Of a stretch of DNA of 64,000 nucleotides, positions 47,786 to 62,041 are shown piece after piece. Under the pieces are notes generated by a model. That model had not been told where the DNA came from and searched no databases. It saw nothing but the letters and a program-made list of their open reading frames with translations. Origin of the DNA: Brevipalpus yothersi (taxonomy: Eukaryota > Arthropoda > Arachnida > Trombidiformes > Tenuipalpidae); contig QZCP01000434.1 in assembly GCA_003956705.1 (NCBI GenBank), forward strand, positions 252,484-316,483, written 5' to 3'. The translations under genes and the position numbers were made by a program. How positions within the stretch are numbered: position 1 is the stretch's first letter; each line of letters starts with the position of its first letter.

Positions 47786-50289
47786 TTATGAGACAGAATA
47801 ATTGTTGCCGGTGTTGCTGTTGGTGCTACTATTGTTCGTGCTACTGTTGGTATGAGTATCATTGACAAATGAGTCCGCAATCAAGTGATGGGAAGTGGAA
47901 TAATTTGAATGATGTCGAAGACTTGAACCGAAACCACTTTCCAGGCTGACGCCATTTCGAATAACGATCGGCGGTAGACTTTCGGTAACATTGGTGGAAA
48001 CATTTTCACAATTGTATGGGGGCATCGAGTGATAGAAACCATCAGCCGGATCGACATCTATTTCAGTACCATTGTGTCCCACTGTCCATGGACCATTGTG
48101 AGAAATTCGCCCAATTGACTGACCACCGGTGCCAGGAGGAGGAAGAGAATGTGTTGGTGGTACCGGTGAGATATGGGAAATGTAAGGTGGTGTCGATGGT
48201 ACTGGTATCCACTTGCGAAGATCACGAATAAAATTTGAATGATTATAAACTCTATCGGGACCATTTAATGATATGATCGAAGGTGAATGGAATATGGTCG
48301 ACGATGAATTGGTGGCCATTATATTGTCATTTTTATCTACAATAGGACCATTGAATTTGGAAGCTTCAATATTGTTACCAATCTGATCATTTGATGATGG
48401 TGATATCTGTGGATGGAGATCACTGCCTGTGGAAGAAAGAGGAGATCGTTCCAATTTATCTTGATGATGATTTGATGAACATATTTTATCATCATAAGTG
48501 GTGGTGGCACATGTATACTCCGTAAATGGTAAATTTGATGAGGATGAGGATGACGATGATGAACCAGGGACCAGAACCGAAAATTTGATAGATTTTCGAG
48601 ACTCCATTTTATCATCACCCTTGTGGATCAAGTTTGGTGATAAGATACGATCATTGGGTGATAATGTTTCCACATTATTTCTTTCGATTATTATCGATTT
48701 TTTTCTAATCCTCTTTGATTTCCATGAATCTTCCGAAGCCATTTCATCGTCTCTGATTGAGCTGGCAAATGATGGGGAGCGTGAATTATCCGCAATTGCA
48801 ATCTCTAAACGATTATCGTCTGGTTTCGTGGGAAGATGATCATCATAAGATTGAATTGAATTAAGCATGTGACTTTGGTGTGATTGAGCACAATCAGTTT
48901 CTCGGTATAAGTGTTTGATTTCTTCACAATCACGTTTGATCGTCAACAACTCTTCATATTGAGCGGTTGCAAGTTCCTGATGGACATTAAAAATAGAGAA
49001 GAAAAAAGAAGCAATTAGTTTAATTTGAAGAGAAAATTCATGCTTGAGAAAATTTCATGCGATAATAGGTTGAGTTTGGTCACTTTTAAGGGAGAAGAGT
49101 TTTTCTCTCCCAGAAAATTAGTCTAAACTTTGTATCTGATGAGCTTTTCCAACATTAACAATATTGGTCATACATGAAGGTACAATGTATGAACAATGAT
49201 AATAGGTCTTGATTGTTGTGTTTGGAGGAAGCATCATTTATCAGTTCGGTGGATTGATAAGATCTTGAGAAATGCTAACAGTAAGATTAAATGATAATAT
49301 TAAAATTAAAGGATTCATTAAAGAGATAACATTCAAGAGGCGAAAAATTTCATTATTCATTAGAGGTAGTGATTCAACGGAATTACATTATATTGTTCGA
49401 TCCAAATCACGATTATTTCGAGGAAGAGATTCATTGAAAACAGTTGATTCATCATTTCTATTTATTAAGTATAAGAATCTTCGTTAAAAGATCAATAAAC
49501 AGAAGTTATCACGCTTCAATCGGAGATATTCGAGATTTAAGAAAGATTCTCAAGTGCACATGAGAAAAATTTGATTTAATTACTCAAGTTCAACATAACC
49601 ATCCATCATCATGGTTTGTAATCGAGTCATGAGGATTCCATTATAGCCTCAGGATATGTTTCAGAGAGGTTTAAAAATATCTTCCCGACTATCATCAATA
49701 GCCTGAGAGTTCTGACAAGATGAGAGCAACTCTTTTTCACAGTTTAAACATTGTAAATAATCAAGCACAAGAATTGAACTCATTAGATCACCACTAATGA
49801 GGGGACTAAGTTGTTTTTCTTCCCAATAGTTGCTCAACATCATTATCAATAAAGCCTAGTAATCATGATTCCGAAATTTTTTTTCCAATCATGAGTTCTG
49901 ATCATGATGATGAAATTTTTCAAAACAGCTCAGCTCAAAAATTCTCCTCTATTTCCCTTGAAAAGACTATCAACTTGAAATCATGTCTGTTTTGCTCACC
50001 TTGAGTGATGGAATTTTCTCTAGCCAAATAGAATTCGATTTATCGTAATAAACCAGTTGACTGTGGATGGATGTTATCTGACGCTTCTGATCCTCAATTT
50101 TGTTGGCCAAAGAGTAATGTTTGGTTTGAAGCTGATTCAGCCATGAACTGTGTTCTCGATTCTGTGGGACGATGGATGATTCGCTTGTGGACTCAATTTG
50201 ATCTGTCACCATTGTCAAGCGATTCACTTGATGTAGATTGTCTTCTTTCTCCAATACATAAGATTCATTGACAATTCGATCATTTGGAG
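47786..50289 (-). CDS. Coiled-coil/Ser-rich 3' exons, probably of the bHLH-PAS gene
   Basis: Exons 50000-50289 and 47786-48976 join in phase 0 (GTGAGC donor, CCATCAG acceptor). The first encodes an alpha-helical, probably coiled-coil segment (SWLNQLQTKHYSLANKIEDQ, ending IPSLK) and leads into ELATAQYEELLTIKRDCEEI. The second continues as 396 residues of low-complexity Ser/Asn/Pro-rich sequence, with a nuclear-signal-like KSKRIRKKS, ending NNYSVS. The acceptor at 50290-50291 has phase 1, matching the donor at the end of the large exon 52211-54081, so I favour these as the last exons of the bHLH-PAS gene. Alternatively an ATG at 50302 (MDSSAPNDR...) starts a separate gene of 497 residues. No family is recognised for this part. 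Confidence 0.6.
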
Positions 50290-51125
50290 CTGATGAATCC
50301 ATGAATATATCAATAAGAGGAATTGGTGACAACAGTGTGAAGATGATTTCTCCGGAAGAATAGGAAGTGCAGGGAACTTTTTTTGTAAACAGAATGAAAA
50401 CAAAATAATTCGCCAAAGAATTGATATATTCCTAGTAGTAGGAAGAGAAATTGCTGCCAAGTTCCCAGCCAATGTTCAGAGAGAGATCATCTAACAGATG
50501 AAAAATCTTTATTTTGGAAACTCAATATCACTTGATGACTCAAAGATGATGATGATGCTTGAATGTTAGTCCTGGGAGAAGAAGAAGAAAAATCAACATC
50601 AAGTTTCGAATTTTAGCAATGACAAAATTTAACAAAAATCACATCCATCGATAACAACATTATGAGGTCAAGTTTTTCCAAGAAATGGACTGTATAATCG
50701 AATGAGGAAAAAAAATCTCAACTGATATCACCATCATCCAGATATTAAGATGCAACAGGTAGACTTACTTATCTTTTGAGGAAGAGGAACCTGGAAGCAT
50801 ATGTAAGCGATGTAAAGTTCAGGGAATGATACGTAGCCTATGAAACTGTATCACAAATTTCACTTTAAACTTGAAGGAACCTTCAAAAATTTGATAAAAA
50901 GTGGATATCTCGACAATATCTGGAGAAATTTTTTCCAAACTGTTCAACTATCAAATGCAGCTTCTCAACGGTGAATGCATGAACAGTTCTGTTGTTGATG
51001 AGAAAAAAAGGAAAAATATTTTCACCACTAGCAAAGTGAAATGCGTGCAAAAGACAACGTGATTGGGCCAACTCTGGAAGTTTTTAGCAAATCAATTTCA
51101 AGTCAAACACAGTAATCAAACATAC

Positions 51126-51219
<94 letters not shown>

Positions 51220-52210
51220 ATCTGAAGGATTTCAGATTGAGAAATATAAACATCTGTACATCGTATTTGGCTTATTTAAGGGTACAAAATAGTGATAGAG
51301 TATCGAATTATATCATCACGTTGAAAGATCACGTGGAACCGATAAATGATTATTCTGAGAAGAAAAACGTTGAAAAATTTTTCCGGATGAATTGAGTTTT
51401 GAATATTGATGTGGGAGAAGCACACATCGGTAGCTTTATGATTGAGGGGAAATAGTGAGGAATGACCTTTGACATTTGATCTTAAGATATAGACAGAAGT
51501 GTTTTTGTCAGGCGACTATTGAAAAAGCTCCGCTTCCATCCACGTCTAGGGTTCTACTGATGGTTAGATAACGGAAGATGAAAAATACATGTCAAATGAC
51601 AGTTTTACCGGATTAAAGCAGAATTGCGAAGGTTTATCAGAAAGTATCACAATGTATTCGATTATCTAGTTAGAATGCTGATTTAATCTGAATCACCATA
51701 GAAATAATGGAAGAATAGAATTGTCAAAATGAGAACATAACCTTACTGTTAGAACTAAAAGGTCAAGAAGTTGGGGGGAAAATAGAATGAACGAAGCTAT
51801 CAGAGAACATTTCAATGGGAAGAAAAAAATAAGAGCATTTTGATTCGAATAGAAACTGGAACTTTATTTTGAATGATGATGATTCTCATTTTTTTTGTAC
51901 ATATATATTTATACGGATACATGCTACCTGATCATATCAAGCTGGAAGATAGCATCATGAAACCATTGATTAGGACAGATTTTAATCAATATAGGGTTCA
52001 ATTAAGTACACTACACTCAAGGTATCCAAATAGGGACACACAAGCTAAAGATATTTACCGAGAAGAGAGAAGGAATACCAAAAAAGAAGATTCTCAACAA
52101 TAGCTCGAGGGACTAGAATAACCAGAAAACTTCTTCCAAAGTATGGATGAGTTAACTTGTAAAAAGATGAGTTGTGTGTATGTGACAAACGGTCGACTAA
52201 TTTTACTCAC
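50290..52210. other. Intron (or intergenic gap) in the bHLH-PAS locus
   Basis: It carries a 90-bp GA tract (51128-51217). A 76-codon + strand frame at 51873-52103 is unsupported. No further minus-strand exon was seen. Confidence 0.5.
51128..51217. repeat. (GA)n microsatellite, about 45 units
   Basis: The longest perfect dinucleotide tract in the window. Confidence 0.95.
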
Positions 52211-55200
52211 ATTGCTGCTGCCCGCTATATTGAATCGAAAATTTTCTATTATCTCGGCCACATAATTGATCAGGAGTTGATTGAGCAATAAAGTCGTTCA
52301 AAAAGTCCAACAAGGGTAGTTCAGATGAATTCAGATCGTTATTCAACTCATCGAAAAACATGTTCGTATCATCAGCAAAACAATCAGAAAAATTTAACGG
52401 AAAATCGTCTTGTTCAAAACCTAACAAGTTATTATTGATATTTGAGCAATTATCATGAGAAGTGAAGGAGGTATTTTGGTCAAGGAATGGTTCGTTCATT
52501 GAATTCATTGATGATGAGGTTACAGTTCTCGATGGTGTACCCAATGTGTTCAATGAATCAGTGTTGATCACAGGATTATTAGAGGGCTCTTTCGGATAAA
52601 TATTGTTCTCACAGAAACTGGTGGTAGTATTATATCTAATGTTGTTTGTAGTAGGCGATGGCAAATCGTTGTTTTGTGCAGAGGAGAAGAGTATTGAAGA
52701 TGAATCCATACAGTTGCTGTGTGAGCTTGTAGCGAATTCATTAACTCGAGAATATTGAGGTGATGAATCATTGAGTGAATCCATTGTCAAGTTCTGCCTA
52801 GCACATAATCTGGTATTATTAGTTGTATTTGAATAGGCAGAATATTCATCAAGAAGAATCTCTGGCTGATTGGATGAAGGTAATGGTGAAATATTGATGC
52901 TGTTGAGTGGAACATCATTTGAAATTTGAGATTGATAGAGCACCGCTTGAGAAGGTTGTTGTTGTTGTTGAGGACAAGATGGTTGATGAATTTGTTGATC
53001 ATTCACATTAAACTGAGACTGGAAATTATTTTGAGATTGAGCAAGAGGTTGAGAGAAAGAGAGTAGAGACCCGGGAACAGGCTGTAATTGTGGTAAAAAA
53101 GCAATTGTTGGTACAGAATTGGCTTGGGTATTCAATGTGACTGGGCTCAAGACAAGTTGATTAAGTAAAACACCGGGTATCGAGGCACTAGTTGTCATAA
53201 TCATAGGATGGACTGAATTCAGATGAGAACTCAATGTAGGGGTGACACATTGTGTAGATGGTTGAGCTCGAGACTCTGATGATCTTGATGTATGTATAAC
53301 AAAAGCTCCCGTAGGGATCTCATTTTGTCTATTTTCTTGAACTAATGACCTTATATTAATTGTGAGTGCAGCGTTGGGAGGTTGAGGGTCAATAACAGTA
53401 TTGGGAGGTCTATTACTGTATCTTGCTGATGACGAACATTTTTGCAATTCTTGCAAAAGAGAGTATGGAGAAAAGTTCTGCCAATTTCCACCATTAATAT
53501 CATTTGGATTGGAATGGGATGATGAGTATGATGGCATTTGACCAGATATAAATGAATAAGGGGCAACTTGAGGATTTCTTCTTATTTCGGCAAGAACCTG
53601 AGGATCATCATCCGCATCTTGACATGATGCTATCGGTGGGTTATTTGTAGTCGTGACCACTTGTTGTAAGTTATCTTGTGGTGGATTGGTGTTGTTGAAA
53701 TGATGATCTTTATTTGCACATTTGGAAGATGTCTCAAGATTTTTATCGTGATCTTTACGGTACTCAATTTCAGGGCAAATTATTACTCCATTGCCATTCG
53801 AGCGTGATGGAAGGATACAATTTTTCTCCTCCGAGTGAATCTTTTCGTTTGCACAAAATCCTTTCTCTTGATTACGGCAACCCTCATCGTGCGATCTACT
53901 TTGATATTTGTTTGGATTTGAATTGTTTCCAGATGCCAAAAAGCTTTGATATGTAACTTCCGATTTTTTCGGACCAATCACAACTTGTAATGATTGATAA
54001 AGGGCCGCTGGACTTGTATTGGAAATGTGTGGGGTAAATTTGCGTACAAATTTTTCCCTTTCACGATCACCCTCATGTTCCCTAGGAAATTTGAAAGAGA
54101 AAAAAAGATGTACCATACGAATTAGAATTCTGTTATCGATCGAGAAAAAATTTTTTTTTTGCCAAGAATCGATTTTCTGTTTCACATTAGACTTCACTTT
54201 CTTTCCTTCTCTCTTTCTCTCTCTCCCTACCCAGTTTGATCAATTGACCCGTATCATATTTCATAGAAAAGGACAATTAAATGACGAAGAGTCGGTGAAC
54301 TATACCCCTAGAAGCAAAATGTAGTTAGTATCAATGTTAGTACCTCTCAGTGGGTGTAGACGTGCTACTTATACATGTAATAAATATTTTTCTTGCAACT
54401 AGATTTGTGGCTAGACTAGAGTAAGATTTTAAAGAACGATAGTAAGGGCGATTAACATCTTTAGTCTACACTGTGAATCCTGCTACTATTTTTTAGATGA
54501 GAAAGCGAAATTTTAAGTGTTTGTTTTGGTGATAAAACTAACTGCAGCAAGACGGCCAATGGAAAACATTAGCTCATCAGTTTTTTTCTGAATTGGAAAT
54601 CATCGTATAATTTCATTGACTATTCTTTGAGGAAGCAGAATGGCATAATGAAGATTGATAGAAGGTAGAATTCTGGAGAGAAGTAGACATTGAAAATCAT
54701 AAATTACTTGAAACAAGAGAGATAGAGAAAGGTCTTCTCAAAAGTCCAATTAAGTAATGATCACAGCTCATAATGATAGAATTAATCTAATGCAACGTGA
54801 TGGTATCATTCAAGTTACTTTCTAGTGAACATCTTTTGGAAGAGAGAAGGGAGAGAAGGGAATCAGATCATGATAACCACCTTTTACATGTAGACGGTTG
54901 AATCAAGGTGGATGATTTTCAACTATCTGGATTGATTTCAAATCAGGAAAACAGTTCACATTAAAACATCCTTGGGTAAGAGGGAGAGAATGAATGAGGG
55001 AGATCAAGAGTGAAAATAATCATCATCAATTCCCTGATCATTGAGGATAGATGAGGGAGGGAGAGAGAGAGGGGAAGATTTCAAGATGTTACAAAAGCAA
55101 TCGAATACATAAATGCATAAAGTTACACAAGAATTATGCAACTTATAAGCACACAGACACTATGTCGAGATAGAGAGCACTCATAATGAGAATTTTGAGA

Positions 55201-56106
55201 GGTGAAGCTGGAAGAAGAGTGGTGGTAAACACTCAAAAAAAAAGTTGATTGAGGTCGAATGACGATTATTGTAACAAAATTGTGAGCATAAATTGCTTGA
55301 AGCATTTTTTATGGCAAGTTATGAGATAAAATCAACTGGGGAGGAAGGGATAAAATACTCACATCATGAGTCGAATAACAGCAACGAAGTGGTCCACCTC
55401 ACCGGTTACTGAATCATACTGAAGACAACCTGCTGATTGGAGGTAAATCAATTTACCAGTCACTGTTCTCAAGCGATGAACTATTATTCCTGTTCCACTG
55501 GCATTGACAAGCACTGTTGATAGAAATGTAGGACAGAGAGAAGAGTTACAAATGTATTGCGTAAATAGATATGGTGAAAAAAAGTGAAAAAAAAACGATG
55601 AAAGGTTCATCGCCAATCTTGGTGAAAAATTTTCCAATCCAATTCAGCCATTTGGAATTCAATGGAACACATACACACAGCTGTATCATGAATTTTGAAA
55701 TCATGACAACACTAATTAATTGATGATATCCCAAGGGTTAATGAATCGTAGAGGATATCGAAGTAGTAAAAATCCGTTGGAAATTGAGAAAAATGAGATC
55801 AAATGAACTGATAATACTCACTGTTCCTATGAGCGAAAAAGGATATTCCATGGTCTTCAGGAACAATGAACTCATATGCCGACCTTCCTTCCACCTCACT
55901 AGGTGAAAAACCAGTAATCAAGTGGATCCTAGTGAGAGAAATATATTATCCATGAATATCATGAAAATTAGATAGCACATGGATGGAGAGTAAGGAATTA
56001 GTGCAGAATCAGTATTGAAATAATGTATATATATTTTGTATATATATATTATGTATTTATATACCGAATTCTCCATAATTCAAAGACAAATAGAAAGAGT
56101 AAGAAA

Positions 56107-56172
<66 letters not shown>

Positions 56173-57253
56173 ATTATATCTTACCGATGATCTGCATATA
56201 GAATAACACCATCAGGAGTCATTCGGAGAATATACTCATCGAGATTAGCCTCCATAAGATTTAGTTCTGACATTGGATTCGTTTTACACAGTTCAATAAC
56301 ACCTTTAAATATGATATCTTGCTGGTCTATTGGTCCAATGGCTTTTGTATCATTACTAGATTCAGTGTCGAGTAGCTCAATTTTTGCTGATGTATGTCCA
56401 TTTTTAGCTCGAATTAATCTCATTCTTTTAGATTGAACAGAACGATCTTCCTGCCTAATGGCTAAGAATCCTGATATCTGAACCATCTGATATATTGATG
56501 TCTCTGATCTTGGCTGATTTCTTTCCTTCATACGACATCTATAGATGAGCCTCTCTGATACTGACTTATTATTGTGAATCAAATCTGATTTAGCTTTCTC
56601 AATCCATAATCGAAAGCCTTCTTTCTCACAAGGGTGAATAAAATGAGAAAGGTCATATCCTATCATATCAATACATTGATAGCCAAGATATTGAAGACAC
56701 TTTTCAGAGACAAACATTAATTTTCCAGCTCCATTTGTGATGAAAATCATGCCATCAATTGCCTGAAAATCAGATGTCATTGAGTGAGAAGAGAATGAAA
56801 AAGCGAGGAAAAACACAGGGAAAGAGAGAAGTAAGGAAGAGAAAAAAGAGAAAGAGAAGGAGAAGCAAGAAGAGAAAGATTACATAATGATTGTATCATC
56901 AGCTTTGAAACGCTAGCAGAAGAAACGATTTAGCTTATCAACTATTTATTCCACTGTTTTTCTCTCTTCCTTTTGCCTCAAAAATAATTATTTTTTCCTT
57001 CTACAGTCTCTATCTCTGCCCCGATCTGCATGTACTTGGTTTCCCATTTGCTTGCTGAAATTCTGTTCACGCCTCATATCATGATGATGAAACTGAGAAT
57101 ATAAAAAGTTGTCCTACTTGAATATGTACATGTATATTATATACTGTACTAAGGAGTGAAATGAAGCTTCAAAAGCGGATATGCACATGAACATGTGAGT
57201 AAGGGCAAAGGATGAAAGGTCTATTGTTATCTTCTATATGAAGAGAGAAAAAA

Positions 57254-57320
<67 letters not shown>

Positions 57321-58178
57321 AAACATGACACTAGGACTATTAAGCAATAGAAGGTTGTGAAATAGCAAGTGTATATACTGAGAGAGGAGTGTGTGAGATG
57401 GAGATAGAGAAGGAGAGCAAATGATTGCACAATCATGATGCTATTGCGAAATATTGGGAAAATGGTTGCTCAGCCAAGCTCTTTGGGCATGGTGCAATCA
57501 TTCTTTCTAAGTGAACACATATGTGCGCACATGTATATATTTGTTCTGAAGAACTGCTCAAGGAAAAAAGAAATAGATAGAAAGATAAAGGAGAAAGATT
57601 GGGCAACAGAAACTTGTAAGTGTTGAGCAATGGAATGAAAATTATTGAATAATAAATAAAATGGAAGAAACAAGCTTACTTCGATACAATTTTGTAGCCT
57701 ATCAGCGTCTAAGCTCTCTGGACTCCACAATCTTTCCTTGGTCAACGTTAAGGTTGGATCTGAAAAATTATGAAACGATAAGAAGAAGATTAAATTAAGA
57801 CGTGATGAGAATTCAAGTGTATTGTTCACATTATGATGATTATGGAAGCAGAAATTCTAAGGTATGACAATTAATGAGCAACCGGAACAATAGCTGCAGT
57901 AATAGTGACAAATTGTGTTGCCTTCCAAAAAAAGGTAGCATTTACAGATTACCGGTAATATCGCGGTACGAAAGCTTACTTTTTTTCCATCTTAAAAAAG
58001 CTGCTGCCAATCTGAGTGTACTAATTTTGTCCAGTTTACGATTAACTCCAATAGTGGTGGACAGAAGATCATTGAGACGAGTTATCAGTCCATTAATACG
58101 ATCTCTTCGTTGACGTTCTGATTCATTTCGAGCAATACGAACCGATATACGATCTTTGGCTGATGATGATGAAGACAT
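52203..58178 (-). CDS. Met: bHLH-PAS transcription factor, methoprene-tolerant-like
   Basis: Exons 57980-58178, 57680-57759, 56185-56762, 55822-55928, 55363-55513 and 52211-54081 join in phase (1,0,2,1,2). An in-frame TGA just upstream supports the ATG at 58178. Residues 13-66 are a bHLH (RNESERQRRDRIN...RKLDKISTLRLAAAFLRW); the DKIS-LRLAAAFLR helix is typical of Met. PAS-A is near 94-200 (DGMIFITNGAGKLMFVSEK), and PAS-B/PAC near 270-385 (ADHRIHLITGFSPSEVEGRS, then HRLRTVTGKLIYLQ). A long Gln/Ser/Asn-rich region follows, probably transactivating. In arthropods Met is the juvenile-hormone receptor; ligand and partner here are inference. The big exon ends either at the TAA at 52203 (997 residues) or, more likely, at a GTGAGT donor at 52210, continuing to the exons at 47786-50289 (1,488 residues). 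The bHLH-PAS class is certain; the Met assignment is likely. Confidence 0.8.
56110..56169. repeat. (GA)n microsatellite
   Basis: About 30 GA units ending 15 bp from the donor of the PAS-A exon, on its intronic side. Confidence 0.95.
57257..57319. repeat. (GA)n microsatellite
   Basis: About 31 GA units in the intron before the PAS-A exon. Confidence 0.95.
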
Positions 58179-60143
58179 GTTGGTTGCAAAATTGTTCTCT
58201 CACTTTTTAACAATCTTTTTTTTCTGTCAGAAGTTTTTTTCTTCCGTGAGTAATTATAACTGCTTGACTGATGATTCGTAGCTTTATGGCAGAGACCTTT
58301 ACAGGTTATGGATGTCGAAGAGATAAATGAGATTACTTGCTGTAATAGTGGTGATAGTATGTAAGAAGGTTTTCTCTTCTCACGACTCTTTAACTAGTCT
58401 TTTACATGAGTACATCAGAATTCAGAGAAAGAATCATAAATATATATTTCAACATGCAGCCACCGATGAAGTTGAGAGCGAGGATTGAGAGAGATAAAGC
58501 ATAAAGAAAGATAAAAAGAAACATAAGGTTAATGGAATGAATAACAACATGATACATGAATGAGAACATTGGCAAAATTTTGCTAGACCATTTTTCGCTT
58601 AAACACCAATGAATGTTGAAACATTGTATATCTTTAAAAACAGAAATACACACATACAAAGTACACACACATACAACCATACAATCATATTCTGTGAAGT
58701 CCTAAATCATGGTCTTGAAAATTAGTTGTTAAACTGAGAACATTATCATACATATATACAAGTCAAACAGATAGATAGACAGACTTACCAGGTAACTTGG
58801 ATGATGTGGTTGAGGTCAGAATGAGTTAACGTAAATGTAACAGATTTCAGGGCAACAGTTGAGAGAATACAATATCAATAAGATGATCATAATGATCATG
58901 AATAGCGGTTGATGGTGTTACTTGTGAGATACTTGTGGTAGGATGGATGAAAATATTTTCAAATATCATCATCATCAGCTTCATCATGATGATCAAAATG
59001 AATCAAGGTTGAAGAATATTATGCCGAAAGTATATACACACACATACACGCACACACATTCATATGTATACTAGAATTGGCCATCAATGCAACGAAATGA
59101 ATTTATCAAAAAAATAATCACATAAATTTGTTCCCAAAAACAGCTCTGATAACACAGTAAATATTTAAACACACATACACAATTTAATTAGATGATTTCC
59201 ACTGTTTTTTTTTTGATCGAATAAATTGATTACAAGCTTCAAGTTTTCAAGTATTGATTAATCCGATCACCACTATTACTGAATAATTACATCGATATAC
59301 AGTTATTGCGACATTCCCAGAGAATTTGAAATCAGGTAGAATTATTTTTTCCTTCTACATGAACGATCTCGATACAACCGAGAGCTAATGAAAGTGAATG
59401 GAAAAACGATAGAGTTGAAGAGAGATAGAGAGACGGAGAAATGATTGATGATTGCACAATTATAATTCCAAACAGTGAATGTAAAATAATGATGAACACC
59501 TTGATGACCAGACGAATGAGCATCAAAAGTGCTTCTCCAATACAATTGAAATTCAGACGCAAAACAACAACAAACAACAACAAAATTAGAGTAACGAAAT
59601 CACAAAAATGAACCTCTTCTCAAAATAAACAAGATTCCATATAATAATAATCAATACACATCTTCAAAGCAAAGTCTGTAAGACGAATAGAGAGAGAGAG
59701 AGAGAGAGAAAAAAACTAAGCTTTTTTGGTATCAGTCTGTGTGTTGAAGAAGAAGATCAGAAACACACACACACAGCTCTGAAACGTCATGTTTTTCGTG
59801 AAAAACTCAACAACAAGGATGTACCGTACATCATGATACATATGATAAGTGAGGAGGCGACATCTGATGGATATGAAAATTAACCAGATTAACAGGAATC
59901 GAGCAAAAAGTGTGTGCATATATTCTTCTTCTTGGAATATTAATAATAAAATATTTAATAAGAATACTATTATTAGTATTACTTTTTTTTATATTCGAGA
60001 GAGAGAGAGAGAATCCCTCTCTTTCTCTGGTAACGATTAACAGCTATTAATTATTGTGATAATTGAAATAGGGCGTGTGTAGAGGAAGAAATAAAAAGAA
60101 AATGCTTATGTGGGAGGATAATTTTCTCAGCTTGTCTTGGGGT

Positions 60144-60194
<51 letters not shown>

Positions 60195-60643
60195 CTGTCT
60201 GTCTGTTTACCTCTGTCCTTTTCCTTCTTTCTCTCGCTTTGCACATCATTCTGTTTGGGAATCTGAGAATACATTTTGGAGTCCAAAATTCTCGAATGGG
60301 AATGAGATTTAAGAACAAATCGATAAATCAACCAGAACGGATTACACATCATTTTTGCGTGCTGCCAACTGGTGTACTGGATATTAGGTATATTTTTGAT
60401 GAAGAAAATTAATCGGGAATCTAGAAAAAGTATTCTCTATGAAAATAAATCAATTTATCTCCAAAATAACAGCATCCAAGGGATTGAACGAATTATTATC
60501 AGTTTTTATCCAATTTTTATCAAGCATTTTTTCAATTGCAAATCATCTTAAGACAAGATGCCTGCTCTTTTCAAACAGGCATTCTGTGCTCAGTCGTTAG
60601 ATCGTAGGAGAAAGAGAATGTGTATTCTCTCTTGGAACATTCT

Positions 60644-60740
<97 letters not shown>

Positions 60741-61829
60741 TCATCTTCTCTTTTCTCCTTTCTCACAAAGATCAATGTTTTGTGGCAAGTGAGAAAGAGA
60801 GCTTCTGGTAGAAAAAGGATGCTGAATGATATGAGATAGAAAAGAGAGTGTGTTCACTTACAGTCGAAAAACCTTTCTATGTACATGGCCTTTACCGTTT
60901 AAAAGGAGTTTCTAAACGAAAGTACCTTTTTTGTGCGTATTTTTGTTTCTCTCTCTCTCTCTTATCTTCTCGGTGTGAGTTTCTCCTTCTTCTTCTTCTT
61001 CTTCTTCTTCTTTTTATCATCTTTTTCTCAAGAATTCTGTGTAGGAGAAAAAGATCTTTGAGTTATTTTTTCTGTATCCTACCCAACAAGTATACACATT
61101 GTTTGAGTGTGTGTGTGTGTGTGCGTATTGTATATATAAACATTGATGTCCACTGGATTTTAGTGCGAAATAGTTTTCTTTTTTTGCTTTTTGGCTTTTC
61201 ATCTCTTATCATACTGTGTCGAAATAAAGAAGAGAGTAAATTTAAATAACTTCATAATTTACTTTCTCTCTCTCTCTCTCCTGTGGTCAGACTATCTGAA
61301 CTCTTTTTCGAAATTTCCATTCATTCATCTATTAAGCTCTCCATTCATCTTTTGTTCATAGCAGTTGGGTCATCAGAAGCGTGAGAAAAAAGTTTACCGT
61401 ATCGTCATACACCATAAATATGTGAAAACCGAAGGAAAGAAAAAAGAATAAGACAAAATTTACGCCTACACGAATGAGTATCAAACCAAGTTAATTGATG
61501 AACTGTGATTATCATTCATTGGAACAAAATTTAGCCTAACAATTACCTTGATTATATATATACAAATACACATATAATAATCAGCCATTTAGTTCATTCA
61601 TTCAACGAACAAATTTTTGTCTTCTTCTTACTCTTCCTACACAAATTCTTGTCAAAATGATAAGTATTCAACATATTATTCCGATTTTCTTCCCCTAAAA
61701 ATATACAACTTCATTCATACACCACCTCCAGGAAGAGGAAAAAGGAGACGATAGAGGAAGTATACATATTTGCAATATTTTTTTCTTCCTCTCTCTCTCT
61801 CTCTCTCTTCCATCGTTTGATGCACAAAA
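58179..61829. other. Divergent intergenic region between bHLH-PAS and KCTD genes
   Basis: It should hold both promoters. I see CA runs, a (CTTT)n run (60157-60193), a long CT tract (60649-60736) and a CTT run (about 60983-61011), but no coding exon. Confidence 0.5.
60649..60736. repeat. (CT)n microsatellite
   Basis: About 43 CT units with one interruption near 60669. Confidence 0.95.
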
Positions 61830-61976
61830 ATGTGTGAAATCATCGAGCTAGATATTGGTGGAAAATTTTATACAACCAAACGTTCAACACTTGTTCGTGA
61901 TTCAAACTCTTTGCTGGCAAAACTTTTCAGCTCCAATGATATCAAAGAATGGAATAACGGTATCAAGAGTACCAAT
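61830..61976 (+). CDS. KCTD-type BTB protein, first coding exon (partial)
   Basis: From ATG (context CACAAAAATG) 49 codons run to a GTAAGT donor in phase 0. The peptide MCEIIELDIGGKFYTTKRST plus LVRDSNSLLAKLFS matches the start of the potassium-channel-tetramerisation (T1/BTB) domain: the family pattern is hydrophobic-x-LNVGG-x-x-(F/Y)-x-T-x-x-x-TL-x-x-x-x-(D/S)S-x-L-x-x-(M/L)F. Such proteins oligomerise and often act as adaptors for cullin-3 ligases or G-protein/GABA-B signalling; the Arg-Ser-Thr-Leu turn is closest to the KCTD8/12/16 type, but one exon cannot decide. The expected FIDRD-containing exon was not found before the window end. Confidence 0.75.
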
Positions 61977-61993
61977 GTAAGTTGAATCTATTG

Positions 61994-62041
<48 letters not shown>

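Noticed and set aside
51873..52103. 76-codon + strand frame with a charged C-terminus
   Set aside because: It lies in an intron of a minus-strand gene, with no splice or homology support.
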